DNA of 64,000 bases from Neolentinus lepideus HHB14362 ss-1 (taxonomy: Eukaryota; Basidiomycota; Agaricomycetes; Gloeophyllales; Gloeophyllaceae), in the NCBI GenBank assembly GCA_001632425.1, contig KV425556.1, positions 34,648 through 98,647 on the forward strand, in the 5' to 3' direction. The stretch's first letter is position 1. Each line of letters opens with the position of its first letter. This document shows positions 1-11,874 of this stretch, piece by piece. A program made the translations under genes and the position numbers. The notes under the pieces were generated by a model. It searched no databases. It was not told the origin of the DNA and saw nothing but the letters and a program-made list of their open reading frames with translations.

Positions 1-3000
1 TCTGCTCCGCCAGGTCTGCCGCCGCCGAAGCGCCTTCAGACCGAGTCTCCCCAGGTTGGTATCGCGCCTTCTCAGTCGTCTTATCAGATGTCTACGAATA
101 TCATGGCGCTTCTCGACGACGTCAAAGCGAGGAGGGAGGCACCGCCTGTTACGGCTGGAATCAATCCCTTCCCCGATCTGGATCGTATGTTGCAGACGCT
201 GCAAGGCGGTGACGAAGGTGGCTTCAGTTTCAACTTGGATCCCAATCTGGCTGGTGATGTGACGACTACTGAGGAAGTCGAGCTCGTTCCCCCGTATGAA
301 GCCGATGTGAATATTCCGTTCCAAGGTAACTACATGGATGCGTTCCCTGGATTGAGATCGCCACATCTCCAGTCTCCTTACCATGCACCACCTGGTCTAG
401 CTATTCCTCACAATCCTAATCGTCCATTATACGAGTCAATGGTTAAGGGATCGCCTTTGCAGCCCCAGGGCGCCCCCGTCTCCAATTACAGTGGCTCATT
501 CAATCCGTTCGGTGAGGCCGGAGATGACACCTCTTCATCAGCTCAGCGTGCGTCATTCAGCCCGCTTGACGAAGAACGACAGGTATCTCGATTTGGCTTT
601 GCCCGAGGAGGCCGGCAAGGATCTACTGCCGCCTCGTCACCTCTTCACAACTCTTCACCTATCACCGCTAGCGACAGCTTCCATGGCCAGTTTTACAATT
701 CCCCCAGGTTGACGTCGCCCACCACTCAAGTGCAGCCCCAGCAGTGGCACTTCCAGTCGCGGCAGCCTGAGTACTCGCAGCCCGGCTCTAATATGGGTTC
801 ACCGCTGGTTCATAACGTGCAGGCGGCGTATCCACCGCAAAGCGGTCGTTTCCAGCCTTTCGACGATGTTGTCAGTGAAGCGCAGCTGAGGGACTTTATC
901 CGGTCAAGTCGAGAGAGGGAGACGTCGATGCGCAATGCACAGTATGGTGGGAGGCTTTTATTCGTGTAAATTTACCGTTTCTTTATATGTTGACATAACC
1001 TTTCGGACATGCATCTTTTATCGGACATGTATCAACATTTGCAATCCTACCTGTACTACTCCCACAGCAGACCAGCAGCGTGTCAATTCATACTATAACG
1101 CCGGACAGCCGTTCAGCGATCCCGCTATCATGTCCTCGGCGAGGTTTTCATCTCCTGCGATGTCCTCTGCCGTAGCCGCGACAGGCTTTGCGACTCAGCC
1201 CTCCTCGGAAAGCATCTCCGCCATTCCTCCAGGATTGCAATATGCTGACACGGCAATGTCGAGCCCCGTGTCGTCAAGTATCCTCGCGTATGGCACCGGG
1301 AGTGGTCAGTCGACGAACTTGGAGATGTCGCAGGGAGGTTCTTCGGCCCAAGGTGAGTTGTTCGAATCTTCTCATAAGGGGAGGGAGTCCCAGGTACCGA
1401 GCCGTGCCTTCCCAGTGCGGAAACTCTTTCATCAGCCTTGATATTGTTCATGGCACCGGCCCGGTCACCTCTATACCCCTCGTCAGTCTTGGTCCTGTGC
1501 TACGCTATGTATTGCCTCCATGAACTCCCTGGCAAGCGAAGTGTCAACGAAACGTCTCCCTCCCCTTTGGTACGGCATCCGCGTCCTGTTCGACGCTAAC
1601 CATGTTTTTCTTTTCTTTCTATTATTTCTTGCTCCGCTGCATATATTTTTGCAACAGCGTCAAGACCTGCTTCACCCACACCTCCTTCTGCATTATCTCC
1701 GACGGACTTTCCTGCGCTAGGTGCGGATGCTCAAACATCGCGGGAGGGACAAAAGGACTCGGAAGACAAGACCCCCACCCCTGTTGACGCTAAAGCGCAG
1801 GCTAAAGCGGACAAAAAGGCAGCTAAGATGGCCGCTGCGGCCGAACGAGCAGCGGAACGAAAGAGGATCGCTGAGGAAAAGGCATCCATTAAAGCTGCGG
1901 AGAAGGCCAGAACCGCGGCGGAAAAGGCTACCGAAAAGGAGAAGGCCGCAGCACTGAAACTTGAGCAAGAGCAAGCTGAGAAGGAGAGGCTGGAAAAGGA
2001 GAAGGAGAAAGAGAGGCTGGAGACGGAGCGAAGTGAGAAGGAGAGACAAGAGAAGGAGAAGGCTGAAGCGGCTGCAAGGGAGAAGGCGGAGAGAGAGAAA
2101 GTCGCTCGGGCTGCTCAGTGGGCCACCGACAAGAAGCAGAGCCCCGCTGCTAAGACGAAGGCAGCCGACTCTCGAGAGGCCTCGCCTACTCCAGGCAGAA
2201 GTGGCGCCAAGCCGCGGATTCGCCAGAGTTCTCAAGAACCGTCGCCGCCTCCTACGAGGCCGGATCCAGTCGCTCAAGTCCCGATCTTGTCGAAAATGCC
2301 TAAGAAGAACAAGCCTGCCACGAAGCCTATCAAGATTCCGAAAGAGGATGAACTCATCCCGGCAGCGGCTTCAGCTCTTCCTTCATCTACGCAATCAGAC
2401 GGAGCGCAGGGATCACTCGGGAAGTCGGCCAACGCTGTATCGTCGAACAATTCTAGAGCTCAGTCTATTGATCGGATCCCTATGTATGAACCTACGTCTC
2501 TGGCACAGCTCTTCGTCGACATCGATCAGCAGTGTCCCTGGATGCATATCGCCGATCATCCTGTCTTCGACCTGAATAAAATCAATCCCGCTGCGAGGAT
2601 GCCTCTGGAGTACGGCCCTCTTGTGCATGCCCTGTCAGCTCTGTCCGTTGGCGGTGGCTCCTTTGCCAACAACATGCCTTCCGGTTCCATAGACAATGCG
2701 GTGTCGTCTTTCCAGCAACTCTTGGAGACTCTGACACAGACTATCTCCGATCTTCTCCGCCTCTTACCTCGTACAACATGGGATGATAGTTCGTCTTTCG
2801 ATGGTGTTTTGCGTGATATGCTGAAAGGTGACGATTTCCTTGATGAAGGGAACGAAGAAGGGTCGGGCAAGGACGACGAAGTTGCAGCGCTGACGTTGGC
2901 GTTGGAGCGACGGGCTCGCTGGATGGAAGTCCAGCTCTCGAAGCTGGAAGAATTGCATCGTGATATCAACACTGCGGCTGTTCGTGCTGTTCTCGCCTTC

Positions 3001-3234
3001 AATGACAACGGTTGGGACCGTCATGGGTGGATGCCTCGTGTCGGCAATACCTTGGCAAGGTTTGATAAGCTTGGGTTGATGGAGGAGAACGGAGATCTGA
3101 GGACCATGTCAGCGGATGAGCTTGAGAAAAAGCTTACAGTGGCGAAGGAGGCTGCGGTGTTTGCTGAGACGGAGATGAAAGAGTCGGTGGAGAGGTTATT
3201 AGGGCACCGGCCATTTGAGGAAGAAGATTACTAG
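1..3234 (+). CDS. Probable CCR4-NOT E3 ligase Not4-like protein, C-terminal part (5' truncated by window)
   Basis: The reading frame is open from base 1. A phase-consistent model is <1..946, 1068..1352, 1658..3234, about 935 residues, with the true start outside the window. The visible part has a disordered Ser/Pro/Gln-rich stretch with a SRFGFARG motif and an LSPTDFPALG motif. A long Ala/Lys/Glu-rich coiled coil follows (about 1800-2110). The protein ends in a folded-looking, helix-rich domain from about 2485 to the stop. This layout resembles the C-terminal half of basidiomycete Not4 (CNOT4), whose RING and RRM would lie upstream. Not4 is the ubiquitin ligase of the CCR4-NOT mRNA-decay complex. 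The RING is not visible, so the name is an inference; another large P-body or translation factor is possible. The CDS boundaries are more certain than the name. Confidence 0.55.
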
Positions 3235-3610
3235 TAGCTTCATTCCATTGAAAAATACAAGTTGACCTGCAGCCGATGTAGAATGTGAAACGATGCAGCC
3301 ACAATCGAGTTTGTTTGTCTCTGTTTGACTCAGTGCTAGTGCATTCATTAAAGTTTTCGTTCCTACCACCTTGTCGCAGGGAAACCCAAGGTATGTTGAT
3401 TCTTCCAATGAAACCTGTATCTGTGAGATTAGGATGAAACGCACTGGGCTCTGACATCCTTGATGTTAATATGCACAACGCTCAATTACCGAGCGGCGGC
3501 TTAGAAACCCGTTACCTGAACCATCCTACGAATTCTGCCTTTCAAGATATCGTATCTAACTCTTTCATCTCAGCGCTACAGATTAAGTACACCACAAGGG
3601 CGATATCAAG
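3235..3610. other. Intergenic, tandem gene spacer
   Basis: About 375 nt between two genes on the same strand. It should hold the 3' UTR of the upstream gene and the promoter of the next. No RNA gene, repeat or clear TATA box was seen. Confidence 0.5.
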
Positions 3611-4841
3611 ATGGACGACGAGAGCATAACTCGGGAGCAAAGGGAGCTCTGTGACGCCTTGGACGAAATGACGAGGAGCATGTCATCTGTGCGCGAACTC
3701 ATTCAGTCTCTGCGTGTAAAGTGAGCCTTGCTTACTTTTGGCTTCCACAGGCTCAATAATTGAACAAATGTTATTCTAGGTCCTCTGATGAATTGGATGT
3801 ACGAGACGGTATATCCCTATTATCCTTAAAAAATCTTCTGGGCGTCTCTTACCTGCAAGATCTTACTCTCGTCTCCGCTCATCGCACCCTTGGACACTCA
3901 TTGGATGAGAGCAGTCCTCCCGTGAAGCCGTTCGGTTCCACGGAGAGGGAGGCTCGCGGCCCAGCTGCGGGCGACTTGATAGATTCCATGATCGAAGGGC
4001 GGGTTGTATTGGAGAAGATCAAGATTTTGGAGGGTCGTATGCGGTATCAGATTGAGAAGCTCGCCCGAGTTGCCGAAGAGGCGCCAACCGACGCGAACCT
4101 TCTGAATGGTGAGCAACATCTGCTCTGTGTGGTACTTCAAGACGACGTATTTTTGCTGTTCTCTTAGATCCTTTGGCATTTAAGCCGAATCCTCAGAACC
4201 TGATGGGTGACGACTCCCATGGATCCGAAGATGAGGAGGGCTGGGAGGCCGAAAATATTCGGGACAACGACGGCATATACCGTCCTCCCAAGTTGGCTCC
4301 CATGCCTTATACGGAAATTTCAAAGGACAAATCGCGACGCCAACCGATACCGACTGCGCTATCCTCTCTTACCCACCTGGATCCCTCGAAGCCGCACCTC
4401 GAATCTGCATCCGGTTTGGGCAGCGGCACGCCCTCTCTCACGTCCGCACGCGCGCGAGAGATCCAGCGCATGACAGAGTTCGAAGAGGAGAACATGATGC
4501 GTCTCGTTATGAAGAAGAAGGATGCGAAGCGAAGACGAAGAGACGAAGAGGATGTTGCGCTGGGTGGTACGGGCGGCTTGCAGGGCAGAAGGCGCGGAGA
4601 CGGGCTCAATGCCGAGTTTGGTGACGTGTTGAAGTCGGTTGGACGGAGTAGAACTGGGGCTATTGGAGATGGATATGAGGAGCTTAGGCAGAGAGGGAAG
4701 AAGCAGGGCGCCTTAGAAAGGTCGAGGGCGAGAGGTGCGGAGGATATTGTCGAGGAGGGTCCACGGCAGAGGAAGAGAGGGAGATTCGATAAGGATGTCA
4801 GGGCATCGAAGAAGAGGGTATCCTCGAAGTCGAGAAAATAG
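3611..4841 (+). CDS. LCP5: Lcp5/neuroguidin-type U3 snoRNP (SSU processome) protein, Sas10/Utp3/C1D family
   Basis: The model is 3611..3720, 3780..4108, 4168..4841 (370 aa), with all phases consistent. The N-terminal half carries the Sas10/C1D helical domain, with the signature DGISLLSLKN followed by SYLQDLTLVSAHRTLGHSL. The C-terminal half carries the conserved block AEFGDVL..VGRSRTGAIGDGYEELRQRGKK and a very basic tail suited to nucleolar RNA binding. Lcp5 acts in 18S rRNA maturation with the U3 snoRNP, and the human homologue is neuroguidin. The length fits the family. The start is the first ATG of exon 1 and gives a natural acidic N-terminus (MDDESITREQ). Family assignment is from motif memory; the splice model is read directly from the sequence. 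Confidence 0.85.
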
Positions 4842-4937
4842 TTGCGATGCTGCCTACCACATCTCTATGTCTGCTGCATATAGATCCGATTGCAGCGTTT
4901 TTTCGTGCGTAACGTGACTCCGTGACTTCACGTGCGA

Positions 4938-6340
4938 ATGAGCGCGTCGCGACGCGTCTCCCTCTTTCGTTCCGCCATCATGAAGCGATCGCTGCCTGTG
5001 TCCGACGAACAGATGTTTCGTAGTACACGCCGCGTAACAGTTCGTACAATATCTACCAGAACCACAATCGTAAGTACAACCACCCGTAAGAAGAGGAAAG
5101 TGGAAGTTACAAGGTAGGGCGCTTTCCCCTGAGTATTACTGTTTGCTCATCTCGGGTCGGGTGTTCGAACAGCGAGACTACCACAGTAAATACAGAAGTC
5201 GGAGGATCCTCCACAGTCTCGAAGGCTTCCGCGGACGCGCTCGAAGCTCTTGAAAAGGACACGCTGCACGAAAGCTGGTACAAGGCACTAGCTCCCGAAT
5301 TCTCAAAGCCGTACTTTCAGGAAGTAAGAGTTGCATGTCTGCCTATGTTACTACGAACAGGTGATACTGACACACGGACAGCTTAAGAAATTTATTATCT
5401 CGGAACACAAACAGTATACGATATACCCTCCTTGTTAGCGTGGCATTTGCAATACGGAAAGCAGTATGCTCATACTCTTCATAGATCAAGACGTATACTC
5501 ATGGTCACGGCTTACGCCTCTTGATACTGTGAAGGCTGTGGTCATTGGTCAAGTACGCCTATCTTATTTCTTAGACATCATCCGCCGAGCACTGATTAAT
5601 GACATTAACAGGATCCGTATCACGACGTCGGACAAGCCCATGGTGAGTGTACTGGAACGCGATGTACTAACCCTTGACCTGAACGTGGAATTCCAGGGCT
5701 TGCCTTCTCAGTCCTTCCTCCCACCAAGATCCCTCCGTCTCTTCGCAATATTTACAAACAGATAAAAACGGACGTTCCTTCATTTACCATACCGACTTCT
5801 GGGTCGGTTACTCCAGCTATTCACCTTTGTTCCCCCATACTCAATCCTTTGTTCCTTACAGGGACCTGAGGCCTCTCGCCAAGCAAGGCGTCCTCTGGCT
5901 AAATACCTGCCTCACCGTACGCGCGCACCAAGCAAACTCTCATTCAGGCAAAGGCTGGGAAACATTCACGTCCTCGGTTCTCAGGGCGGTCACGTCCCGT
6001 GAAAATGGTCGGGGAGTAGTCGTCTTTGCATGGGGTATACCTGCCCAGAAAACGTGCGAGAAGGTTGCCATTGATGAGGTCCGTTTGACTGCGCCCCTAC
6101 TTCTTTCTGTATACTAAGCGCCACTTAGGAGAGACATCTCGTCTTGAAGTACGTTGCCTGTCCAAACGGTCGTCGATCAGATACTAATAGACTTTTCCGT
6201 CGCTTAGGTCTGCACATCCGTCACCGCTCTCTGCCCACCGAGGGTTTCTCGGCAATGGGCACTTCAACAAAGCCAATGACTGGTTGCGCAAGCAATATGG
6301 CGATGGGGAGGAGATCGATTGGACCGTCTTGAATAAATGA
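4938..6340 (+). CDS. UNG1: Uracil-DNA glycosylase, family 1 UNG (9 exons)
   Basis: The enzyme removes uracil from DNA as the first step of base-excision repair. The model is 4938..5113, 5173..5323, 5382..5433, 5485..5552, 5612..5642, 5697..5802, 5862..6078, 6129..6148, 6208..6340 (317 aa, phases consistent). The catalytic loop GQDPYHD carries the water-activating Asp. [10 protein letters not shown] and the Leu-loop segment [11 protein letters not shown] with the catalytic His are also present, so the enzyme looks active. The intron between GQ and DPYH splits the catalytic loop. The N-terminus from 4938 is Arg/Ser-rich and presequence-like. A second in-frame ATG at 4980 would remove it, and a KKRK patch downstream could be a nuclear signal. 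Exons of 31 and 20 nt are unusually short. It is convergent with PAN2. Confidence 0.93.
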
Positions 6341-6546
6341 CCGGTTTTTCTGGTCACATGGTATCCACCGGATATAACTACTTAGCTGCTTGATTGGTCT
6401 TTTCATCATTGCGTTGTACAGAGGGAAGTGGACGATAGCTACATGTTTACTACAAACAACACGAAAGCAATGCACGATACACAGAGATCGGTAAGCTCTT
6501 AGATACCATATACCACAACACAAAAAACTTGCGTACTTCTCCCAGC

Positions 6547-9500
6547 TTACCGGTGGTTTCTCCAGCTTTGCTGCCCAAAATGACTTGGCGATGGGGTGAA
6601 GAAGCTCGAGCCCGGAGGTGCTGAATGGACTGTCGGAAACGGACTAGGGCTAGGCGTAAGGGCGAAGGGAGATTGCAGCATACCAGCTTGCATCATGCCA
6701 AACTGAGACAAAGGTGGTGAACTGCCTGTTGAAGAGGTTGATGGTGTGAGCGATTTGGAAGGTGCGACCGATGTTGGAGGTCTCCAGTTCTAGTTGGTAA
6801 ATTGCAATAGTCAATGATCGAGGCAGTCTTAGGCTATGCAGCTTACATGTTTCTTGCCATCTCTATACAATTCGTCTAGCTTCTGATCGAAGGACCCTTC
6901 TTCTTCAAACCGGTGATAAGCCTTGTATAGTCTCAAAGCCGTCCTTGCATCTTCAATGGAATCGTGGGTGTCGGTTTGGATATTCTCTTGCAGGACAAAC
7001 CAGGCAAGGAACTTGAGTGAGAGACGTCGTTGCCGTTCCTTGATGAAGTAGAGATCGACCGTATCTATCACTTGCTCGGGAGGGACGAAGACATCTGCGA
7101 CCGATCGTCTATGACATGTCTCACGGAAACATCTAGACTCACTGATGATGCGAAAATCTTTTGTAAGGCCGTGTCCTATGAATATGCAGCCTCTGTCCAC
7201 CAGTAGTCGTAACTTTTTGTATACCAATTTTAGCGGAGTGAGCGTATACCGAGAGAGCGCCGGATCAAGATCGCCAACTGAAAGATTGCGTTAGCATATC
7301 TTTTTTCCGCAACATATTGGGCACCGACATTTGATTCCAGAAAATTCTGTCAGATAATCAACAATCGTCTCGCTGGTGTGGATGTGATCGTCAATGAACG
7401 GAACTCCTTGCTTATTGCCATCGCCACGCAATACGGAGACACGAGCAAGGCTAAGGCGAGCAGGTCGGAGCACCTTCTTTGTTCCGTCTGACCGATACTC
7501 CACCTCTTCCTAAACGTTGGAGAATATCAATCTACGCCGAAGTATTCGAGGCTTTACTTGCCATACCTGTTGCATAGACACGAATTCGGCATCGATGGCC
7601 ACCAGAGTGCCAGGCCTCGGGAGCTCCTCATATCGCAGGCATTCGTGTTTGATCAAACTCTTGTCCCGGTTCCTGGAAGGTACGTCAGGGTAAGTATTTG
7701 CTGGAGGACTTCGTGTGGGTAACGCTCACAATGAAATGTTGGTATCTGTGCACAATATCGTTGCATCGAGTTCGTCAGGGAGTGCACTGAAGTCCAGCTC
7801 GTCCCGTAGATCGACTCGTTCGAGATAAAATACAGCAGGCACCTATGTGTCACAGTGAGCTTGCGCCGAACTCTTTCATCAGAGGTTGGCAAGATCACCT
7901 TCCACTTTCCAGGGAAGCTGAGTGCCTCGGCTTCTGAGATGTTGCGAACCATGAAGTCGTTGAAGACAAACCACGGGCTACGGTCAGGAGTATTGGGTGC
8001 ACCGGGAACTGAGGAAATAGTCAGTATGATATTTCCTCCGGACGGATCATGCTCACCTTTGACAATTGCTACAAGGTGCGAACTACCTTCCTTCGGCACA
8101 ATCTGGACGACCATTGCCTAGGCGATCAAGGGACTGTGAGTCGCGCTATATGCCAAAATTGCTGAGGTGTCTACCATACCCTAAGCTCGTATATCACAGC
8201 CTCCGCATCGTCGACGCCTTCTATCTGGCCATGCACCTCCATCGTTGGACTCAAGAAGCGATTCCGACGGCTGTCCAGCCAGAACCTAAAATTCTCCTCG
8301 TTGTACACGGCAGCATTGACAGCTAGGATTGCAGGTAGATCTCGGGTGGGAATAGAACGCTTGGTCTCGAATGTCGAAAACTGTTTACACGTCTGGCATG
8401 TGGCCTTATGGGTCATCTGGCGTATCAATGAATTCCGTAGAATGGTGACGAAGTCATGTTGAGCTGTTGGATCTTCTGGGTATATCTAATGAACAGCTGA
8501 GTGAACGCTGTCAGGACAGAAAAATGCACTGACCTTACGGGGGTATACCAAATCGACCATGTGTGTCATATTCTCTTTCTCCCGCACGGCTTTACAATTC
8601 ATACACGTGATGACATTTTTGCCGTCTATACCGAGCAGCTGCGTGATTGGCGCAGCTGCAGGGGACGAGGGCGAGCCTACGAACGCAGACGGCAGAAGAG
8701 AGGGATTGTGTGGAAAAGAATTCCCTTCAGAGCTGATATGGTCAATGAGGAAACGGTGGAACGCTTGGATCGTGTGGGCGTAGTTCATATCAGGCGAATC
8801 ACGACCGTAGTCGATGAGCTCAATGGCATTCTGAGCTATGAAATCCGGATCACTACGTGCATAGTGAGGTTTATTGAATGCGGATTTCACCTTGTGCTAA
8901 CATCCCGAGGGTCTTGCAGAAATTACTTGCCTGGCAGTTGATGCCTTTCGCGTCCTCGAGCATACGAGCCACAAATCCTAGCTCGCATAATAGACAATGT
9001 TCCCTAGGACAATTAGTCGTGATATGCGACTTGGCCAGCCGGCGGATTGGTAGGGTGTAGTACATGAGCTGAACCATTGAATTAGTGTAGCAGTTCAAAA
9101 TGTGCGTCTCCAAGCCGCTGTATTCTGTCTTGTTGAAGAAACTTCGCCAAATGTTTCTTTAAGTACCACTGATGGTAAGACGGCGGCATGAAGCTTACCC
9201 AAAATCGAAATCTTCAACTCCAAACTTGGAATATTCAATCTCGACCTTGCTGTAGACCCTCGGGATCTCTTCAGGAAGTGTTTCGACCGTTGGGGTCTCG
9301 GGTTCTGACTAAAAGCAACGCAGTGAATACCTGACACATACAAGAACCTAGCGCGGGGACCCACATCTTGCCGCCTCAGCTTTCCGCTTCGGAAACGAGC
9401 CTGATCTCGGCGAGGACCGACGACAACCATATTCCGCCTTCCTTTTAGTTCCTTCGGTAGCGGAGCGTACGCCACATTGTCGCTCATCTTCATCGTGCTG

Positions 9501-10882
9501 ATGACCTGCGGCGGGATCTTCGCAGGTGGAGGAAAGTGCGGCTTGGTCGTCATGAACTGTGGAGCCCATGACGAGAGGAGCATGTTGTTGTAGTATGGTA
9601 GGCCGATGGAATTAAGAGGCCTGTATTTTTCGTCAGCGATGAGTACAACGTCTGATCAAGAAGATAGTACGTCGAGTCAGTCCACGCAATGTCTGGGAGG
9701 GGCTCTGGGGTATCTGCCCACTCTACAGGTTGTCCTTCGAACCCATTGAAAGGTATGTCCCCATCGTGGTCACCTGCGGTCATAAGGTGAATAACACCTT
9801 CGCCGTCACCAAATGCCATATATGAGCCGGTAGGAGACACAGCGGCACAAGTGATGAACGATGGAGCATCCAGCTACACGTATGATTAGTCCAGAATGAC
9901 TGTCGCATTCGTGATGGCGTCCTTACATGGTAGAATTCATACGCCTTGTTCGGGTTCGAGACATCCACGATATTGATCAGACCTTGGTTGGACGTTATCA
10001 CAATACTAGACTGACGCTTCGGCTGCACGTTGATATATGCCGGTCCATCCGAGAAGGGTACGGGAGGCAGGGCGCGGAACGTCCGCAAATCGTATATTTT
10101 AACGAGAGGATCAAGGAACGGCCGACCCTGCCTACGTATCACACAAGATATCAGACTAAACTCAATAATTACGCGCGACACAGATATCCACCTCAATCCC
10201 CATCCAGCGGTGTATACGAAGTTCCCGCTGACCTGCAGGCCTTGTATGTTGCCGACGTGCGCCTTCGCCGTGCTTTCTCCGCCACCGTCGTCGCGCCGCA
10301 TGCCCGTACGGGGATCGTGCGTTCGTATACAGCCATCCATGGAGCCGGACAAGAGAGATGTGTGGGAAAACTCTAGGTGCGAGATCATGGAAGGTGCAGA
10401 CACTTGTCGAACAGCATCGCCCGTCAGCGCATTTAGTAAGAGCAGCTCAGGAGCTGTAGTTGACACAGCGATGACCTGAGAAGTACTTGAGGTGTTTGAA
10501 AATGTAGTAACTGTCGCGGAAGACCTATTCATAACATGCTGTTGAGAACACTCCGATTACGGCACTCGTGGCTCGAGCATGCTTACCGAAAGTACCACTT
10601 GTTCACCCCTCCCTTGTTCCACGAACCCATACCATCACTGGCTACGCCAACCGCCCTCACATACTGATCTTCGGTGATGACTTTCTTGACCGCGAGACCA
10701 CCGCCGACAGGGTAAGTTACACCGCGCATCCCCCGCGGCGTATAGTATGCAAGCACATTTCCCGAGTCCAGTCCAGTCCATAGCGTGTCCGACACGGGAT
10801 CAAAAGACAGAGCAGTCACAGGCTGCGGGTACAAGTTCCATGGCTGAGTGATGGGCGCGATGGGCTGATACGTGGACGCCAT
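6547..10882 (-). CDS. PAN2: PAN2, catalytic subunit of the PAN2-PAN3 poly(A) nuclease
   Basis: It trims mRNA poly(A) tails together with PAN3 in the cytoplasm. The first exon (10882..10587) starts MASTYQPIAP and carries the PAN2 N-terminal signature ALSFDPVSDTLWTGLDSGNV, the start of a WD40 propeller. The middle (about 9600-7650) is the catalytically dead USP/UCH-like domain. The C-terminal DEDDh exonuclease has AIDAEFV (first two acids, near 7590), GHGLTKDFR (third, near 7165) and THDSIEDARTAL (His and Asp, near 6960). All catalytic positions look intact. The final exon, spliced after DGKKH, encodes a Ser/Pro-rich tail ending SWRNHR with its stop at 6547-6549. There are many short introns, including one giving the canonical INVFVPPEQVIDT join. 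The length is normal for the family. Confidence 0.93.
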
Positions 10883-11460
10883 GAGCGTGCATGTACAGGA
10901 AGCACATCCCGTCGATCCTGAACCTTTCCAAGCTACTTGTACCTTTTACGTAAGCATGCGCTTCTTACTCTGTTCTTACTATTGATGATACAGAAGACTA
11001 CACAAAATCTACCCGGTCATGTCTATGCTTATTCGTGTTTAGCTACTGTGTTTCAGAAAGATACAGGCATCTGGTAGTAGAAGTCTGGTATCAAAAAAGA
11101 GTCGTGAGTGAGAACATAGTACGACGCAGGAGAATTAATCGTATTGGTCTAATATATCGCTATAGGTGTCACGGATCGTGGAATCTATGATGGGTTTGAG
11201 GACAGAGTGGAATGAAAAGCGCAATCAATAGGCTGCGCTAGAAAACAACATGTCCCAATCTTTGCGTAGGGAGAAGAAACCCTCCGCAGCTAACCCCTGC
11301 AGCACATCCCAGTTGTAGAGAAGGGGCAACGTCGAGAAAGCGCGGCGGCTTGAAATCGTGCGGGTGGGACGGCGAAGCTAAAACCCGAGCCCAGGACGTA
11401 CTCGTATCGCACCCGCGCTCAAACCTGCGTTGACGGGTCGGGTGCGGGTTACGCGGATTC
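10883..11460. other. Intergenic region, 5' flank of PAN2
   Basis: Divergent spacer between PAN2 and the acyltransferase. It should contain the PAN2 promoter and 5' UTR. Short ORFs here have no recognisable similarity or codon pattern. The right half holds the 106-bp direct repeat listed separately. Confidence 0.5.
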
Positions 11461-11566
11461 CTGTCAGAAGAGCATCGGAATAGTATGAGTGGTGCAGAGG
11501 AATCAGAGGCATGGAATCGAACGCACATCCTCCAATATTAGACTAAGAATCTAAGATGAAGGTCCT
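11461..11566. repeat. 106-bp direct repeat, copy 1
   Basis: It begins ctgtcagaagagcatc and ends gatgaaggtcct. A second copy lies at 11682..11787; by eye about 8 of 106 positions differ. The copies are 221 bp apart (start to start), upstream of the acyltransferase start. Confidence 0.85.
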
Positions 11567-11681
11567 CATCTTGTCCTGACCTCATAAGTAGGTCCACACT
11601 GTGTTACTGAACAGAACAGAATCAGAATCAGCGCTCCGCTGTAGGTGGCGCACATATCAGTATCGAGATCAGGATTCATTA

Positions 11682-11787
11682 CTGTCAGAAGAGCATCAGA
11701 ATAGTATGAGTGGTGCAGAGGAATCAGAGGCATGGAATCGAACACACATCTTCCAACGTTATACTGATAATCTAAGATGAAGGTCCT
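11682..11787. repeat. 106-bp direct repeat, copy 2
   Basis: Partner of 11461..11566. It ends about 90 bp before the acyltransferase ATG and just before a TATA-like gcatataagg at about 11812, so it sits inside that gene's proximal promoter. Confidence 0.85.
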
Positions 11788-11810
11788 GTACCCTCGAAGC
11801 CGTTGACGGT

Positions 11811-11822
11811 TCGCATATAAGG
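11811..11822 (+). promoter_or_regulatory. Putative TATA box of the acyltransferase gene
   Basis: The sequence cgcatataagg lies about 60 bp upstream of the ATG at 11875, a plausible distance for a fungal core promoter. No experimental support. Confidence 0.4.
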
Positions 11823-11874
11823 TGGAATTCGACTCGTCTTTGCACTCAGTCCATTAGCACTCTCACCTTCAGGT

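Noticed and set aside
1717..2277. 186-residue Leu/Ser/Arg-rich ORF on the minus strand
   Set aside because: It is the complement of the Glu/Lys/Ala coiled-coil of the plus-strand gene, where such shadows are expected.
11500..11570. tRNA-Lys(CTT)-like sequence on the minus strand inside the 106-bp repeat
   Set aside because: A 5-bp anticodon-like stem with a CTT loop and a gttcgattcc B-box-like motif are present, but no T-stem pairing, acceptor stem or A box could be found. The second copy loses the anticodon stem.
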